Positions 16,543-23,895 of a DNA stretch of 64,000 nt are shown here, piece after piece. The notes under the pieces were generated by a model that did no database searches, was not told where the DNA came from, and was given only the letters and a program-made list of their open reading frames with translations. Source of the stretch: Meiothermus sp. CFH 77666. Its GTDB lineage: Bacteria > Deinococcota > Deinococci > Deinococcales > Thermaceae. Numbering within the stretch: the stretch's first letter is position 1; each line of letters starts with the position of its first letter. The translations under genes were made by a program, and so were the position numbers. The stretch is taken from assembly GCF_017497985.1 (NCBI RefSeq), contig NZ_JAGDFV010000009.1, positions 50,736 through 114,735 of the forward strand, given 5' to 3'.

Positions 16543-16592
16543 CCAATAGTACCAGTTAGCTTGACCTAGGTCAAGATACATGGTACTATTGG
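16543..16592. promoter_or_regulatory. Symmetric divergent promoter and operator of the element
   Basis: A central perfect palindrome TTGACCTAGGTCAA (16561-16574) supplies a TTGACC -35 box to both strands. Inverted copies CCAATAGTACC (16543-16553) and GGTACTATTGG (16582-16592), equally distant from the centre, supply a TACTAT -10 box to each strand. Both spacers are exactly 17 bases. The plus promoter drives the genes at 16656 and 16913; the minus promoter drives the HTH-integrase pair. The -35 boxes overlap, so polymerase should occupy only one direction at a time. Confidence 0.82.
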
Positions 16593-16655
16593 GGCGGTTA
16601 GGAGCTGAGCCTGAGAAACCAAGCCCCCAACCACTCACAGAAAGGAGTAAGCCCA

Positions 16656-16865
16656 GTGTACACCACCCACAACCTCCCACCCCAAGCCAGAGCGATTGAA
16701 ACTGTGGCCTTCATGCTCAGTGCAGAGCTCAAGAACCTGCCCGAGAGCCTGGATGATGCCGCCCTCGAGGCCCTGCTTTCCTCCATCGAGGAAGCCCAGG
16801 CCCAACTGTCCCGGCTCAAGCGTGTGGCTGAGCTCGAGTGGAGCTATCGTCAGGTAGGAGCCTGA
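16656..16865 (+). CDS. Small element protein, 69 residues
   Basis: First gene of the rightward transcript of the element. I do not recognise it. It is mostly helical, acidic in the middle (ESLDDAALEALLSSIEEAQ) and ends with basic and aromatic residues. The start is a GTG with AAAGGAG eight bases upstream. Its position opposite the repressor-like gene is where Cro- or antirepressor-like proteins sit in phages, but nothing in the sequence shows a DNA-binding fold. Confidence 0.6.
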   Translation: MYTTHNLPPQARAIETVAFMLSAELKNLPESLDDAALEALLSSIEEAQAQLSRLKRVAELEWSYRQVGA

Positions 16866-16912
16866 GAAGACCGGGGGTAGGCTCAACCCCTACCCCCACG
16901 AAAGGACACCCC

Positions 16913-17152
16913 ATGAAGCGTTACCCCACCTTCCGCTTTCAGATTGACTCTCCCACCTCTTGGCATGAAGTGCTACTGGTAGCCCGAGAGCTCGGGCGAC
17001 TGGTACACGGGAATGACATAGACATCGAGGGTATGAATGCCCGGCTCGAGGTTGCCCTGACCCCCACTGATGAGAAGGGCTTGGCCTTGTTGGAGCAGTT
17101 CAGCCAGGAGCTCGAGCACATGCTTGCTCCCTGGGGGGCGCAGATCGAGTAA
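16913..17152 (+). CDS. Small element protein, 79 residues
   Basis: Second gene of the rightward transcript, with AAAGGA before the ATG and a strong terminator right after the stop. The protein begins with a short basic, aromatic strand (MKRYPTFRFQID) and continues with helices rich in Leu and Glu (VLLVARELGRLVHG, LLEQFSQELEHML). I do not recognise the family. Clean ribosome binding site and codon use like the host support it as a real gene. Confidence 0.6.
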   Translation: MKRYPTFRFQIDSPTSWHEVLLVARELGRLVHGNDIDIEGMNARLEVALTPTDEKGLALLEQFSQELEHMLAPWGAQIE

Positions 17153-17172
17153 TCTCGAGCTCCCATAAGCGC

Positions 17173-17201
17173 AACCCCCAGGGCCAGCCTGGGGGTTTTT
17201 T
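17173..17201 (+). terminator. Terminator of the rightward element transcript
   Basis: The stem AACCCCCAGG/CCTGGGGG with a short loop is followed by six T residues. It ends the transcript carrying the two small genes. Confidence 0.88.
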
Positions 17202-17489
17202 ATGGGCGACAAATTGCGACAGTTAGGAGTCGCACGGGTTGATACTCGTGTTCGACTTGGTGTTTTTATAGGCGAAAAATTGAGAAATTATCGCCAGACC
17301 GCTCCCCGGTACAGCGTCACCTCGAGGATATGAGCCTCGTCGAGCAGGGGCCAGGCGGCAAAACGCCAAAGTTGCAAGTTATTGTCAGTATGCGCCAAAA
17401 TGCGCCGTTATTCGTCGTTTCCCCCACGCCCTGCAACCCGTCAGCCTCGAGCAGGGTGTGCAGGGCGGTAGGAAGATGGGGGTAACGGT
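17202..17489. other. Gene-poor stretch inside the element
   Basis: No convincing full gene. The stretch is AT-richer than its surroundings. It has short repeats such as ATGCGCCAAAATGCGCC near 17393 and a weak inverted pair GGCGA/TCGCC around 17273-17295. On the minus strand a 36-codon coding-like tail (17288-17398, ending AVWR) has no good start. It may be a decayed gene end or hold a replication or termination site; the sequence does not decide. Confidence 0.3.
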
Positions 17490-17816
17490 TCACCGGCCAG
17501 CCTCTGCCTTTTTGGGGGCTACACGAGCGAAGGGCTCGAGCCGGTCTGGGGGCCAGAAGGCCAGAAGCTCCACCTCGCTTGCGTGGGGCCAGCCGTGCTC
17601 GAACCGGGTCAGCATCTCGACCAACCACCCCTCGTGGCTGGGGCTGCTCATCCCCGGCCATCTCGCGTGGGCGGCCAGGTCGTCTTCTTTGGGAACCTGC
17701 AAGGCCCAGTAGATCACCCGGCCATCTACCACAAGGCGAAGTTTGGGAGGGTTGATCCGTTGTAGCTTTTCCACAAGCCGGGGGGTATAGCGGATGAGGG
17801 TTCGCCAACGGTTCAT
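17490..17816 (-). CDS. Uncharacterised element protein, 108 residues
   Basis: Lies 11 bases downstream of the primase-helicase gene and in the same direction, so probably in its operon. The protein has a basic N-terminus (MNRWRTLIRYTPRLVEKLQRI), a strand pair (KLRLVVDGRVIYWALQV) and a Trp-rich middle. I do not recognise it. Codon use resembles the neighbours. Confidence 0.6.
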   Translation of the reverse strand: MNRWRTLIRYTPRLVEKLQRINPPKLRLVVDGRVIYWALQVPKEDDLAAHARWPGMSSPSHEGWLVEMLTRFEHGWPHASEVELLAFWPPDRLEPFARVAPKKAEAGR

Positions 17817-17827
17817 CGTTTACCTCA

Positions 17828-20797
17828 TCAGAGCTCGAGGATGTCTTCCTCCTCCTCACACCTATAGGCCCCTATATCTCCAGAACCGGGAACACCGGGA
17901 ACAGAGGGTTTTTCCCTGTCCTGGACAGCGTTTTGGTTGTTCCCGGTTTTTGTTTTGTTCCCGGAAGCTTCCGGGAACACTTCCTCGGGGGTGGTGGGGG
18001 GCTGGGCCTGTTCCCGGAAATTACCGGGAACAGCTAGATTTCCGGGAACAGGTTTTTCGCCGTCCCGGACGGCGTTTTCTGCCTTGTTCCCGGTGTTCCC
18101 GGTTTTTGCGATATAAGACCCTAGGACATACGCCACTCGGTGGAGTTGCCCCCCAATACGAGCCCGGACGAGGTAGCGAACCTCCCCAGCCTCTACCTGG
18201 GTTCGGATGATGCCCCGCTCCCCCAGCCGCTTCCACAGGGTGCGAGGGGTTGGGAGGGGTTCCCCGGCATCGGATGCCAGCCGGTTGAGGGCGGCATAGG
18301 CGGCCTCGGGGTTGAGCAGCACGTCTTCACCGTTTAGCCACCCCACCTGTGGCCCCTGGGCCATCCACCGGCCTGAGGGAGCATCGGGATGACCGCTCAG
18401 GTTCTCCTGCCACGTCCACCCCCAGCGCTCGGGGTGGGAAGGCGGTTCGGTGGGCTCGTCCACACTGGCTAGGTGTGCCCGCTTGCTCTCCAACAGCCCC
18501 AGGAGCAGCGGGATGAAGCGCTCGGTTGGATCGGCGTCACGTTGGTAATCAGCCTGGGCCTGGGCTACCTGGGCCAGGGCGGTACAGACTTCAGCCTCGA
18601 GGGCCTCGAGCTCATCCTCGCTCAAGCTGTGGGCCAGGTACTCCCGTACCACCTTCCACACGGCGTGAAGGCGGGCCACCGCGTCGGTCGTCCTTCCGTG
18701 GGCAGAGGGGTACAAAGCCCGGAGCTCGCCCCGGTGCTGGAGCACCCGGTCACGCACCTCATCCAACCTCCCAGCCAGCCAGCGAATCCAGCCGGTGAGC
18801 GCGGAAGCCAGCACCCCTTGCCGTGCAGCGCGTTGAAGCTCTGTGGTCACGGTGTAGTCGAGTTCACCCCGGCGCAACTCGAGCACCAGCACCCTTGCCC
18901 TCACACTGTGGCCTGGGGGTAAGTCCTCCCCGGTGACAAGCAAACTCCCACGTGGGGGGTGGTCAGGGCGCAACCCTCCATCAGCCCTCATCCTGAGCCT
19001 TCCAGTGCTGTTGCCCTGACTTCTCAACAGGCGGGCGGCTTTGGCCTGAAGTTCCTTCTGCTTCCCCTCATGCCCCGTAGGAGCGTAGTCGTCTAGCAGC
19101 AGCAAGGCGTCTTTGGCGGTGAATGCCAACCCTTCCAAACTGTTCGCGGTAGCCTCCCAGGAAGCCGGGGGAGCCCCGGCATGCCCCCACAGGGATTGAA
19201 AGAGCAGGGCCAGGGTAGTTTTCCCAGCCCCGGTGGGGCCGGCCAGGTACAGACTCCCTTCAGGGTGATTGATGGGCGCGGCCAGGGCGTACAGGAGCAG
19301 CGGCCAGGTCAGCCCTCGAGGGGCAGCGTCCAGCAGGCTGAGCAGGGCTCGAGCGTCTCCCTGGGCAGGAGGCAGGGTGAAGCTGGAGAGGGCAGGGGGC
19401 AGGTCAACCTCGAGGCCCTCCACCGCTCCATCTGAGGTAATGCCCCCAGTCGCGTGCAGATAGACCCAGCGCTCCCCCAGCCGCACCCATCCGGTGTGGG
19501 CATAGACGGTGGCCCGGTGAGGGGTAGACAGGTATTGAATGGCAGCCCTGAGATGGTCTTTGGCCCCTTGCCCTGGGGTCACCACAGCCTGGGAGCCCCA
19601 CTCCCTTGTGACCCAGTTCAAGGCGGAAAACTCTGCAGCCTTCACCCGTGCGGGGGGCAGGGGCTGGGCTCCCGCGTAGCCCTGGAGCTCGAACCACAGT
19701 TCGGCCTCGAGGCCATCAGACCGGCGAATCTCCCGCGTGATGACAGCGGCGAAGTTGGCCAGCGGGTAATAGGTCACCTCGGGTTTCTCACCGCGCTCCA
19801 CCTTGCCGTGCTCAATCACCGCTCTGTGGATGCGGTAGCGCGGTTTCTCCAACACCAGCCCCCCACCGGCGCGGCCATCGAGGGGACAGAGGGGCTCTGA
19901 ATCCTTCTGAGGGTCGTAAGGGTCAGAGGCATAAGCCCGCTCGAGGGTGACTTCCCCGTAGGTCTTGCCGTTGGCGTAGCGCTTGGCGTCCCACTTCTCC
20001 CGGTAGAGCCCGGATTTTCTGAACAGCGCGTCAGCCCGGCTCTGGTCGTTGCCACACCACCACATCAGGTCTCCAGCCAGGGCCAGGTCTGCTTCACTCG
20101 GGGAGGGGTAGCCGGCCCAGTTCCCCTCCCAGAGGGCGCGGATCCTGGACCCGTTCTTAGACCTGAACATGCGCTCGAGCAGGGCGCCATCATCCAGGTC
20201 TGTGGGCAGGGTGGGCCTGGGGGCAACAGCGGGCTTGACCCTGGGCGGGAAGATCTCCAGGAGCAGGGCCTCGAGCTCGGCCTGCCTGTCCTCCAAATCC
20301 TGTGGATACCCCTCCCACCGCTCACCCGTCACGGTGAAGTAGCGGCCCTGGTCGTAGACCTCGAGCTCGACTCCAGGGGCTAGCTCCTTCCGGTTGCCCA
20401 CACCGGGGAGCAGGTAGCCCTTCAAGAGGATATGAGCCCCCTTCCGGCTGGGGCTCCACTCGGTGTAGCTGTTGAGCCGGTCTATGACGGCCTGGGCCTG
20501 GGGAGGAACCCCCTCCTCGGTGTAACCCTTCCAGTCCAGATCAACCCCGACGATGCCGCCATCCTGGGCGAACACGAACCCCAGCCCCTCCATCCTGTGG
20601 GTTTCCAGGGCGGTGAGGGCGGCCTCGAGCATCCCCCAGGTGGCGGGGTCGTTGGCTTTGGCCTTAGCTCGCTTGTGGGGGTGAGGGCGATAAGGAAGCT
20701 TGGTGCGTTTGCCGTCGCGCTCCTCGTACCTCCACACCACCCACTGGGGCAGGGTACGCAGGCTGGAGGGGATGTTAGCCAGGATGGGCTTAGACAT
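17828..20797 (-). CDS. Primase-polymerase fused to a DUF927-like helicase
   Basis: A 989-residue replication protein. The N-terminal part matches the archaeo-eukaryotic primase/PrimPol type: GIVGVDLDWKG carries the metal-binding D86 and D88, a KGAHIL motif has H122, and VELEVYDQGRYFTVTG gives the third acidic position near E146. The C-terminal half is an ATPase/helicase with Walker A GPTGAGKTT near residue 518 and Walker B LLLLDDY near 565, of the DUF927/phage D5-like kind. Such fusions start and unwind DNA for phages, satellites and plasmids. The ATG overlaps the upstream gene's stop. Codon use is like the host. Confidence 0.85.
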   Translation of the reverse strand: MSKPILANIPSSLRTLPQWVVWRYEERDGKRTKLPYRPHPHKRAKAKANDPATWGMLEAALTALETHRMEGLGFVFAQDGGIVGVDLDWKGYTEEGVPPQAQAVIDRLNSYTEWSPSRKGAHILLKGYLLPGVGNRKELAPGVELEVYDQGRYFTVTGERWEGYPQDLEDRQAELEALLLEIFPPRVKPAVAPRPTLPTDLDDGALLERMFRSKNGSRIRALWEGNWAGYPSPSEADLALAGDLMWWCGNDQSRADALFRKSGLYREKWDAKRYANGKTYGEVTLERAYASDPYDPQKDSEPLCPLDGRAGGGLVLEKPRYRIHRAVIEHGKVERGEKPEVTYYPLANFAAVITREIRRSDGLEAELWFELQGYAGAQPLPPARVKAAEFSALNWVTREWGSQAVVTPGQGAKDHLRAAIQYLSTPHRATVYAHTGWVRLGERWVYLHATGGITSDGAVEGLEVDLPPALSSFTLPPAQGDARALLSLLDAAPRGLTWPLLLYALAAPINHPEGSLYLAGPTGAGKTTLALLFQSLWGHAGAPPASWEATANSLEGLAFTAKDALLLLDDYAPTGHEGKQKELQAKAARLLRSQGNSTGRLRMRADGGLRPDHPPRGSLLVTGEDLPPGHSVRARVLVLELRRGELDYTVTTELQRAARQGVLASALTGWIRWLAGRLDEVRDRVLQHRGELRALYPSAHGRTTDAVARLHAVWKVVREYLAHSLSEDELEALEAEVCTALAQVAQAQADYQRDADPTERFIPLLLGLLESKRAHLASVDEPTEPPSHPERWGWTWQENLSGHPDAPSGRWMAQGPQVGWLNGEDVLLNPEAAYAALNRLASDAGEPLPTPRTLWKRLGERGIIRTQVEAGEVRYLVRARIGGQLHRVAYVLGSYIAKTGNTGNKAENAVRDGEKPVPGNLAVPGNFREQAQPPTTPEEVFPEASGNKTKTGNNQNAVQDREKPSVPGVPGSGDIGAYRCEEEEDILEL

Positions 20798-21248
20798 GGG
20801 GCCTCCCCTTCAGCCGCTCGATCAGGCGGGAAGCCTCGAGCCGGTTCGCAACCTCATCGGTGTAGCCCAGAATCCGCAGGTAGCTCAGCTGCTTCTCGGT
20901 AGGGGGCTGGGTTTCCATCCAGCGTGTGACGGCCTCTTCAGACCGCTCCCGCTTGATTCGTTGCCGTTCGGCGAAGGGCAGCGACTCCCACCACAAGGCC
21001 CAGCGGGCCCCGGCTAAGAGGGCCTCGGGGTCGAACTCCGCCAACCACACCAGGGTGTGGAAAGCCTCCGAGCCCCAGCGCATACGGCGGCGGGCAGTCT
21101 CCAGGGCGTATCCCACCACCTGGTTAGGGTCAGCACAACCCTGACGCACAGCCGTGAGCAAGCAGTTGGCGGCGGTGGCCCGCTGGTTGTGGGGGAAGTA
21201 GGCGAGGAAGAACCCCCTGTCCTGTAGAATGGGCTCAGGGATATTCAC
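20790..21248 (-). CDS. Uncharacterised element protein in the replication operon
   Basis: 152 residues from a GTG at 21248, ten bases after the stop of the excisionase-like gene and with GGGGGTGG before it. It is rich in Arg, Trp and Ala with helices such as ANCLLTAVRQGC and QVVGYALETARRRMRWG. The C-terminal third (TEKQLSYLRILGYTDEVANRLEASRLIERL) resembles the short helical repeat often found at the end of phage helicase or nuclease accessory proteins. The gene overlaps the primase-helicase by 8 bases, so it is probably a replication accessory protein (inference). Confidence 0.6.
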   Translation of the reverse strand: MNIPEPILQDRGFFLAYFPHNQRATAANCLLTAVRQGCADPNQVVGYALETARRRMRWGSEAFHTLVWLAEFDPEALLAGARWALWWESLPFAERQRIKRERSEEAVTRWMETQPPTEKQLSYLRILGYTDEVANRLEASRLIERLKGRPHV

Positions 21249-21258
21249 AGCCCACCCC

Positions 21259-21459
21259 CTAGCGCTCCCCGCCAGCCCCGGCGGGGTTCTTGTTGGGCTC
21301 GAGGCCCAACAGGCGCTCAACTTCAGCCTTGGGAATCAAAACCCGTTTGCCGAGTTTGACAGCGCGGATTTGCCCATGCTTTACATACCTACTGAGACTA
21401 TTGGTGTGGATTCCCAGCACCATAGCCGCCTCTTTGAAGCTGTAGACGAGTTTTTCCAT
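21259..21459 (-). CDS. Excisionase/AlpA-like HTH protein
   Basis: 66 residues with a MerR-like winged HTH of the helix_turn_helix_17 type: YSFKEAAMVLGIHTNSLSRYVKHGQIRAVKLGKRVLIPKAEVERLL (quoted here in two parts: YSFKEAAMVLGIHTNSLSRY and VKHGQIRAVKLGKR). I chose the ATG at 21459, preceded by AAGGAAAAG; longer frames run into the leader. It opens the leftward operon and lies near attR, so it may direct excision or activate transcription of the element. Confidence 0.8.
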   Translation of the reverse strand: MEKLVYSFKEAAMVLGIHTNSLSRYVKHGQIRAVKLGKRVLIPKAEVERLLGLEPNKNPAGAGGER

Positions 21460-21508
21460 TTGCTTTTCCTTGTGTTTGGTGCTTGAAGGGGACTTGGGTA
21501 AATAAGGC

Positions 21509-21537
21509 AAAAGAAAACCCCACGCACACACGTGGGG
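21509..21537 (-). terminator. Terminator-like hairpin in the leader of the replication operon
   Basis: On the minus strand CCCCACG and CGTGGGG pair around a six-base loop and are followed by TTTTCTTTT. It lies between the likely promoter (21649-21677) and the excisionase-like start at 21459, so it would stop transcription before the operon unless prevented. A second weaker hairpin (CACTCC/GGAGTG) lies upstream in the same leader. Confidence 0.6.
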
Positions 21538-21648
21538 TGCGGGGGGTGCTCTCTGGGGTGGCCCTCGAGAAAGGGTGTGATGGGGCATATTCACTCCAAA
21601 TGGAAAACCCCCACCGGAGTGGAGGTGCAGTTTGGCTAAATTAGCGTT

Positions 21649-21677
21649 ATGTTAGCACAAAGTGGAGCAGAGTCCAA
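21649..21677 (-). promoter_or_regulatory. Probable promoter of the leftward replication operon
   Basis: On the minus strand TTGGAC (21677-21672) and TAACAT (21654-21649) are separated by 17 bases. Transcription would begin near 21642 and give a leader of about 180 bases before the first gene. Confidence 0.55.
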
Positions 21678-21729
21678 GGGGGGGGAGAAATGTGTTTTTG
21701 GGTTGCATGGAGTGCTATGCCCCCTCGAG

Positions 21730-21774
21730 TTTTGACCCCAATTCTGACCCCAATTGACCCCAGTTTTGACCCCA
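21730..21774. repeat. Right cluster of TTGACCCC words, candidate integrase arm sites
   Basis: Four tandem-spaced copies of a TTTTGACCCCA-like word (one reads TTCTGACCCCA and one AATTGACCCCA) lie at intervals of 10 to 12 bases. They match the three copies next to attL and lie about 100 bases inside attR. Confidence 0.6.
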
Positions 21775-21872
21775 ATATGGATGTATTCCATTGTGGCAAA
21801 AAGTAAGAAAAACGCCGTATTGATGGGGCTGAGTGTTATAAAAAGTGTCTAGTTGTTATTCTCCAAAAACTT

Positions 21873-21967
21873 CTCTTAATCAGTGGGTTGCAGGTTCGAT
21901 TCCTGCACAGCCCACCAAGTCCAGGACGAAGAAAACCGGGGCTTTGAACAACCCCGGTTTTCGTTTT
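21873..21967 (+). other. attR: right copy of the attachment repeat
   Basis: A partial copy of tRNA-Lys from the anticodon loop to the 3' CCA, followed by the tRNA terminator. It is probably the original chromosomal 3' end displaced by the element. The terminator loop reads CTTTGAACAA, the exact reverse complement of the attL loop, while the flanking stem arms are identical. Confidence 0.92.
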
Positions 21968-22289
21968 AAGCGAGATTAAAACCTCATTCACTAATGTTGC
22001 GTCATCCAACTTCAACAGAGCTTTGCCCTGGACAGAACAGTGACCACCGTGAAACTCGAAACCCAAGCACCCGTGGGCCGGGCCCGGCCCACGCGGGGGT
22101 GCGTAACCTGCGGCTAGGCCCAGACGCATCCGCGTTTTCGTGGGCGACCACGCCTGTGAAAGGCGCGATATGCGGCTCATGACCTGGTCTGAACTGTAAC
22201 TATTCGGGAAGACTCTTTACGCCAGAGGGTCGGCAAATAACCTATCGAGACTCCCCACTCGGTGCTAGATTGAGGGCAACGAGCGTGCT
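21968..22289. other. Intergenic region right of the element
   Basis: 322 bases without a gene. They contain a GC-rich inverted pair (GTGGGCCGGGCCCGGCCCAC near 22073). Two blocks, CCTGGACAGAACAGTG near 22029 and CTGTGAAAGGCGCGATA near 22154, recur in similar order near 39502-39555. A leader with a weak purine stretch precedes the HD-GYP gene. Confidence 0.35.
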
Positions 22290-23705
22290 ATGAGAGTTTC
22301 CTACCGCAAGCTATTACAAAACCAAAGCCTTCTAAGTCTGCTGGCGTTACTTGTCTGGGGCGGGGTTTCGTTCCTCTACTTACCCGACAGCTACCAGGCT
22401 TTTAGCTTTCTTTTTCTGATCCCCTGGGTCTGGAAAGACGGGCCCCGGAGCATGCGCTGGGTGGTACCGCTGGTATTTGTCTACACGATTGTGCAGCATC
22501 TGTACCCCAAGTCCAGCCTGAGCTTAGATAGTTTGCTGGTTACCATGCTTCCAGGTCTGATAGCCCTGGGGTTTGTGGCCTGGTTGCGTGAACGGGATCG
22601 GCGCTCGCAGAAGGAACTCGAGGACTCGTTGCGCTTCATGCACTTGCTCGAGGAAGGCAGCCTGAACATCAGCACCGCCAACGACCCCCTGGAGTTAACC
22701 GAAAGCGCCATGACCGCCTTGCACAACCTGAACATCGCCCCGCACCTGGCTTTTGTACGCTTCCGCGAAGGTAAGCCGGTGGTGGTGAGCGCAAGGGGAG
22801 CCCTCGAGCGCTACCGCGGGCGGCACCTGCCGCAGCAAAAGTTGAGCACCCACGCTTCTCTGACCGATAGTTTTACTGTAGGCAACTACCTCGAGGGTAT
22901 CCCTGAAAGCGCGGGCTGGTCTACGGCGGCAGTTCCAGTCTCGGCCCGGCAGAAGCGCCCCCTGGGGGTGGTGATCTTGGCCAGGGAGGGTAACAAGCCT
23001 TTCCAGTCCGACGAAAAGGCCATGGCCAACTCGCTGGCGCGGGTAATGGGGGCGCAACTGGGGCAGATGGAAGCCCTCAAGCACCTCGAGGATGCTTACG
23101 ACGGTACGCTGCGGGCTTTGGGTCTGGCTCTGGAATTCCGCGATCACGAGACCCAGGGCCATACCAAGCGGGTCGTAGCCTGGGCCGACCAACTAGCCCA
23201 GGACTTGGGCCTGGATCCTTCAATGCGCAAATTTCTTCGTTGGGGGGCTTACCTACACGACATCGGCAAACTCTCCATCTCCGATCACATTCTCCGCAAG
23301 CCCGACAAACTCGACGAGGAAGAATGGGAAATTATGAAAAGCCACGTGGTCATGGGCTGGGAGATGCTCTCGAGGGTACCCTTCTTACCGCAAGAAACCC
23401 TGGAAGTGGTGCGTTATCACCACGAAAACTGGGACGGTACCGGCTACCCCGACGGCCTCAAGGGTCAGGACATTCCTATTCTGGCCCGCATCTTTGCGGT
23501 GGTAGATACCTTCGATGCGCTCTACAGCCCCCGCCCCTACAAGCGGGCCTGGAAACCAGCCGAAATTATCGAAGAGCTGAACCGGCTGCGCGGCAAAAAG
23601 CTCGACCCCAAGCTGGTGGACATCTTCATCAAACGCATCACTTCCCCCTCCGGTAAGGAAGCCATGGAGGTTGCCAACCCCAGCAAGGCCAATGTCAAGG
23701 CCTGA
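22290..23705 (+). CDS. Membrane HD-GYP domain phosphodiesterase
   Basis: A 471-residue protein. About four hydrophobic segments occupy residues 15-105, a GAF-like sensor region spans roughly 115-270, and a C-terminal HD-GYP domain follows with the metal-binding H323-D324 (YLHDIGKLS), a later HVVMGWEML and HHENWDGTG, and the signature G385-Y386-P387 (GYPDGLKG). HD-GYP proteins hydrolyse cyclic di-GMP, so this is a likely membrane-linked second messenger phosphodiesterase. It is the first chromosomal gene right of the element. Confidence 0.92.
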   Translation: MRVSYRKLLQNQSLLSLLALLVWGGVSFLYLPDSYQAFSFLFLIPWVWKDGPRSMRWVVPLVFVYTIVQHLYPKSSLSLDSLLVTMLPGLIALGFVAWLRERDRRSQKELEDSLRFMHLLEEGSLNISTANDPLELTESAMTALHNLNIAPHLAFVRFREGKPVVVSARGALERYRGRHLPQQKLSTHASLTDSFTVGNYLEGIPESAGWSTAAVPVSARQKRPLGVVILAREGNKPFQSDEKAMANSLARVMGAQLGQMEALKHLEDAYDGTLRALGLALEFRDHETQGHTKRVVAWADQLAQDLGLDPSMRKFLRWGAYLHDIGKLSISDHILRKPDKLDEEEWEIMKSHVVMGWEMLSRVPFLPQETLEVVRYHHENWDGTGYPDGLKGQDIPILARIFAVVDTFDALYSPRPYKRAWKPAEIIEELNRLRGKKLDPKLVDIFIKRITSPSGKEAMEVANPSKANVKA

Positions 23706-23895
23706 AGGCAGATAGTCCATAGCTCATAGCCCATAGTTGATTGCCAGGCCATACGCGACCCTAAACTCTAGTCGGGTTGTGTGCGCTTCGATTCGTAATT
23801 TCGGCAAGATTCTTCGAGCAGCACGAATCCCTTGTTGGGCACGCCCTGAACAAATCACAAGCTCCTGTAGCGGCCTCACGATAAAATAGCTGACC

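Larger units (their letters stand above)
15013..21967. mobile_element. Integrated 6.9 kb element in tRNA-Lys (satellite-like, primase-helicase type)
   Basis: The element is bounded by a 95 bp direct repeat of the tRNA-Lys 3' half plus terminator, with a repeat offset of 6,860 bases. It carries a tyrosine integrase next to attL, a small repressor-like HTH protein, two small plus-strand genes, a small minus-strand gene, a 989-residue primase-polymerase/helicase, a 152-residue protein and an excisionase-like HTH protein near attR. No phage structural, packaging, lysis or conjugation gene is present. It shares the host's CTCGAG bias. Phage satellite or integrative plasmid are both possible. Confidence 0.88.

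Noticed and set aside
17317..17859. A 180-codon minus-strand frame overlapping the 108-residue element gene
   Set aside because: It lies in another frame of the gene at 17490-17816 and of the primase 3' end. Its residues are low in order and match no family pattern.
21985..22180. Possible small gene right of attR
   Set aside because: Short frames here have no ribosome binding site and contain the tRNA fragment or palindromes; better described as an intergenic block.
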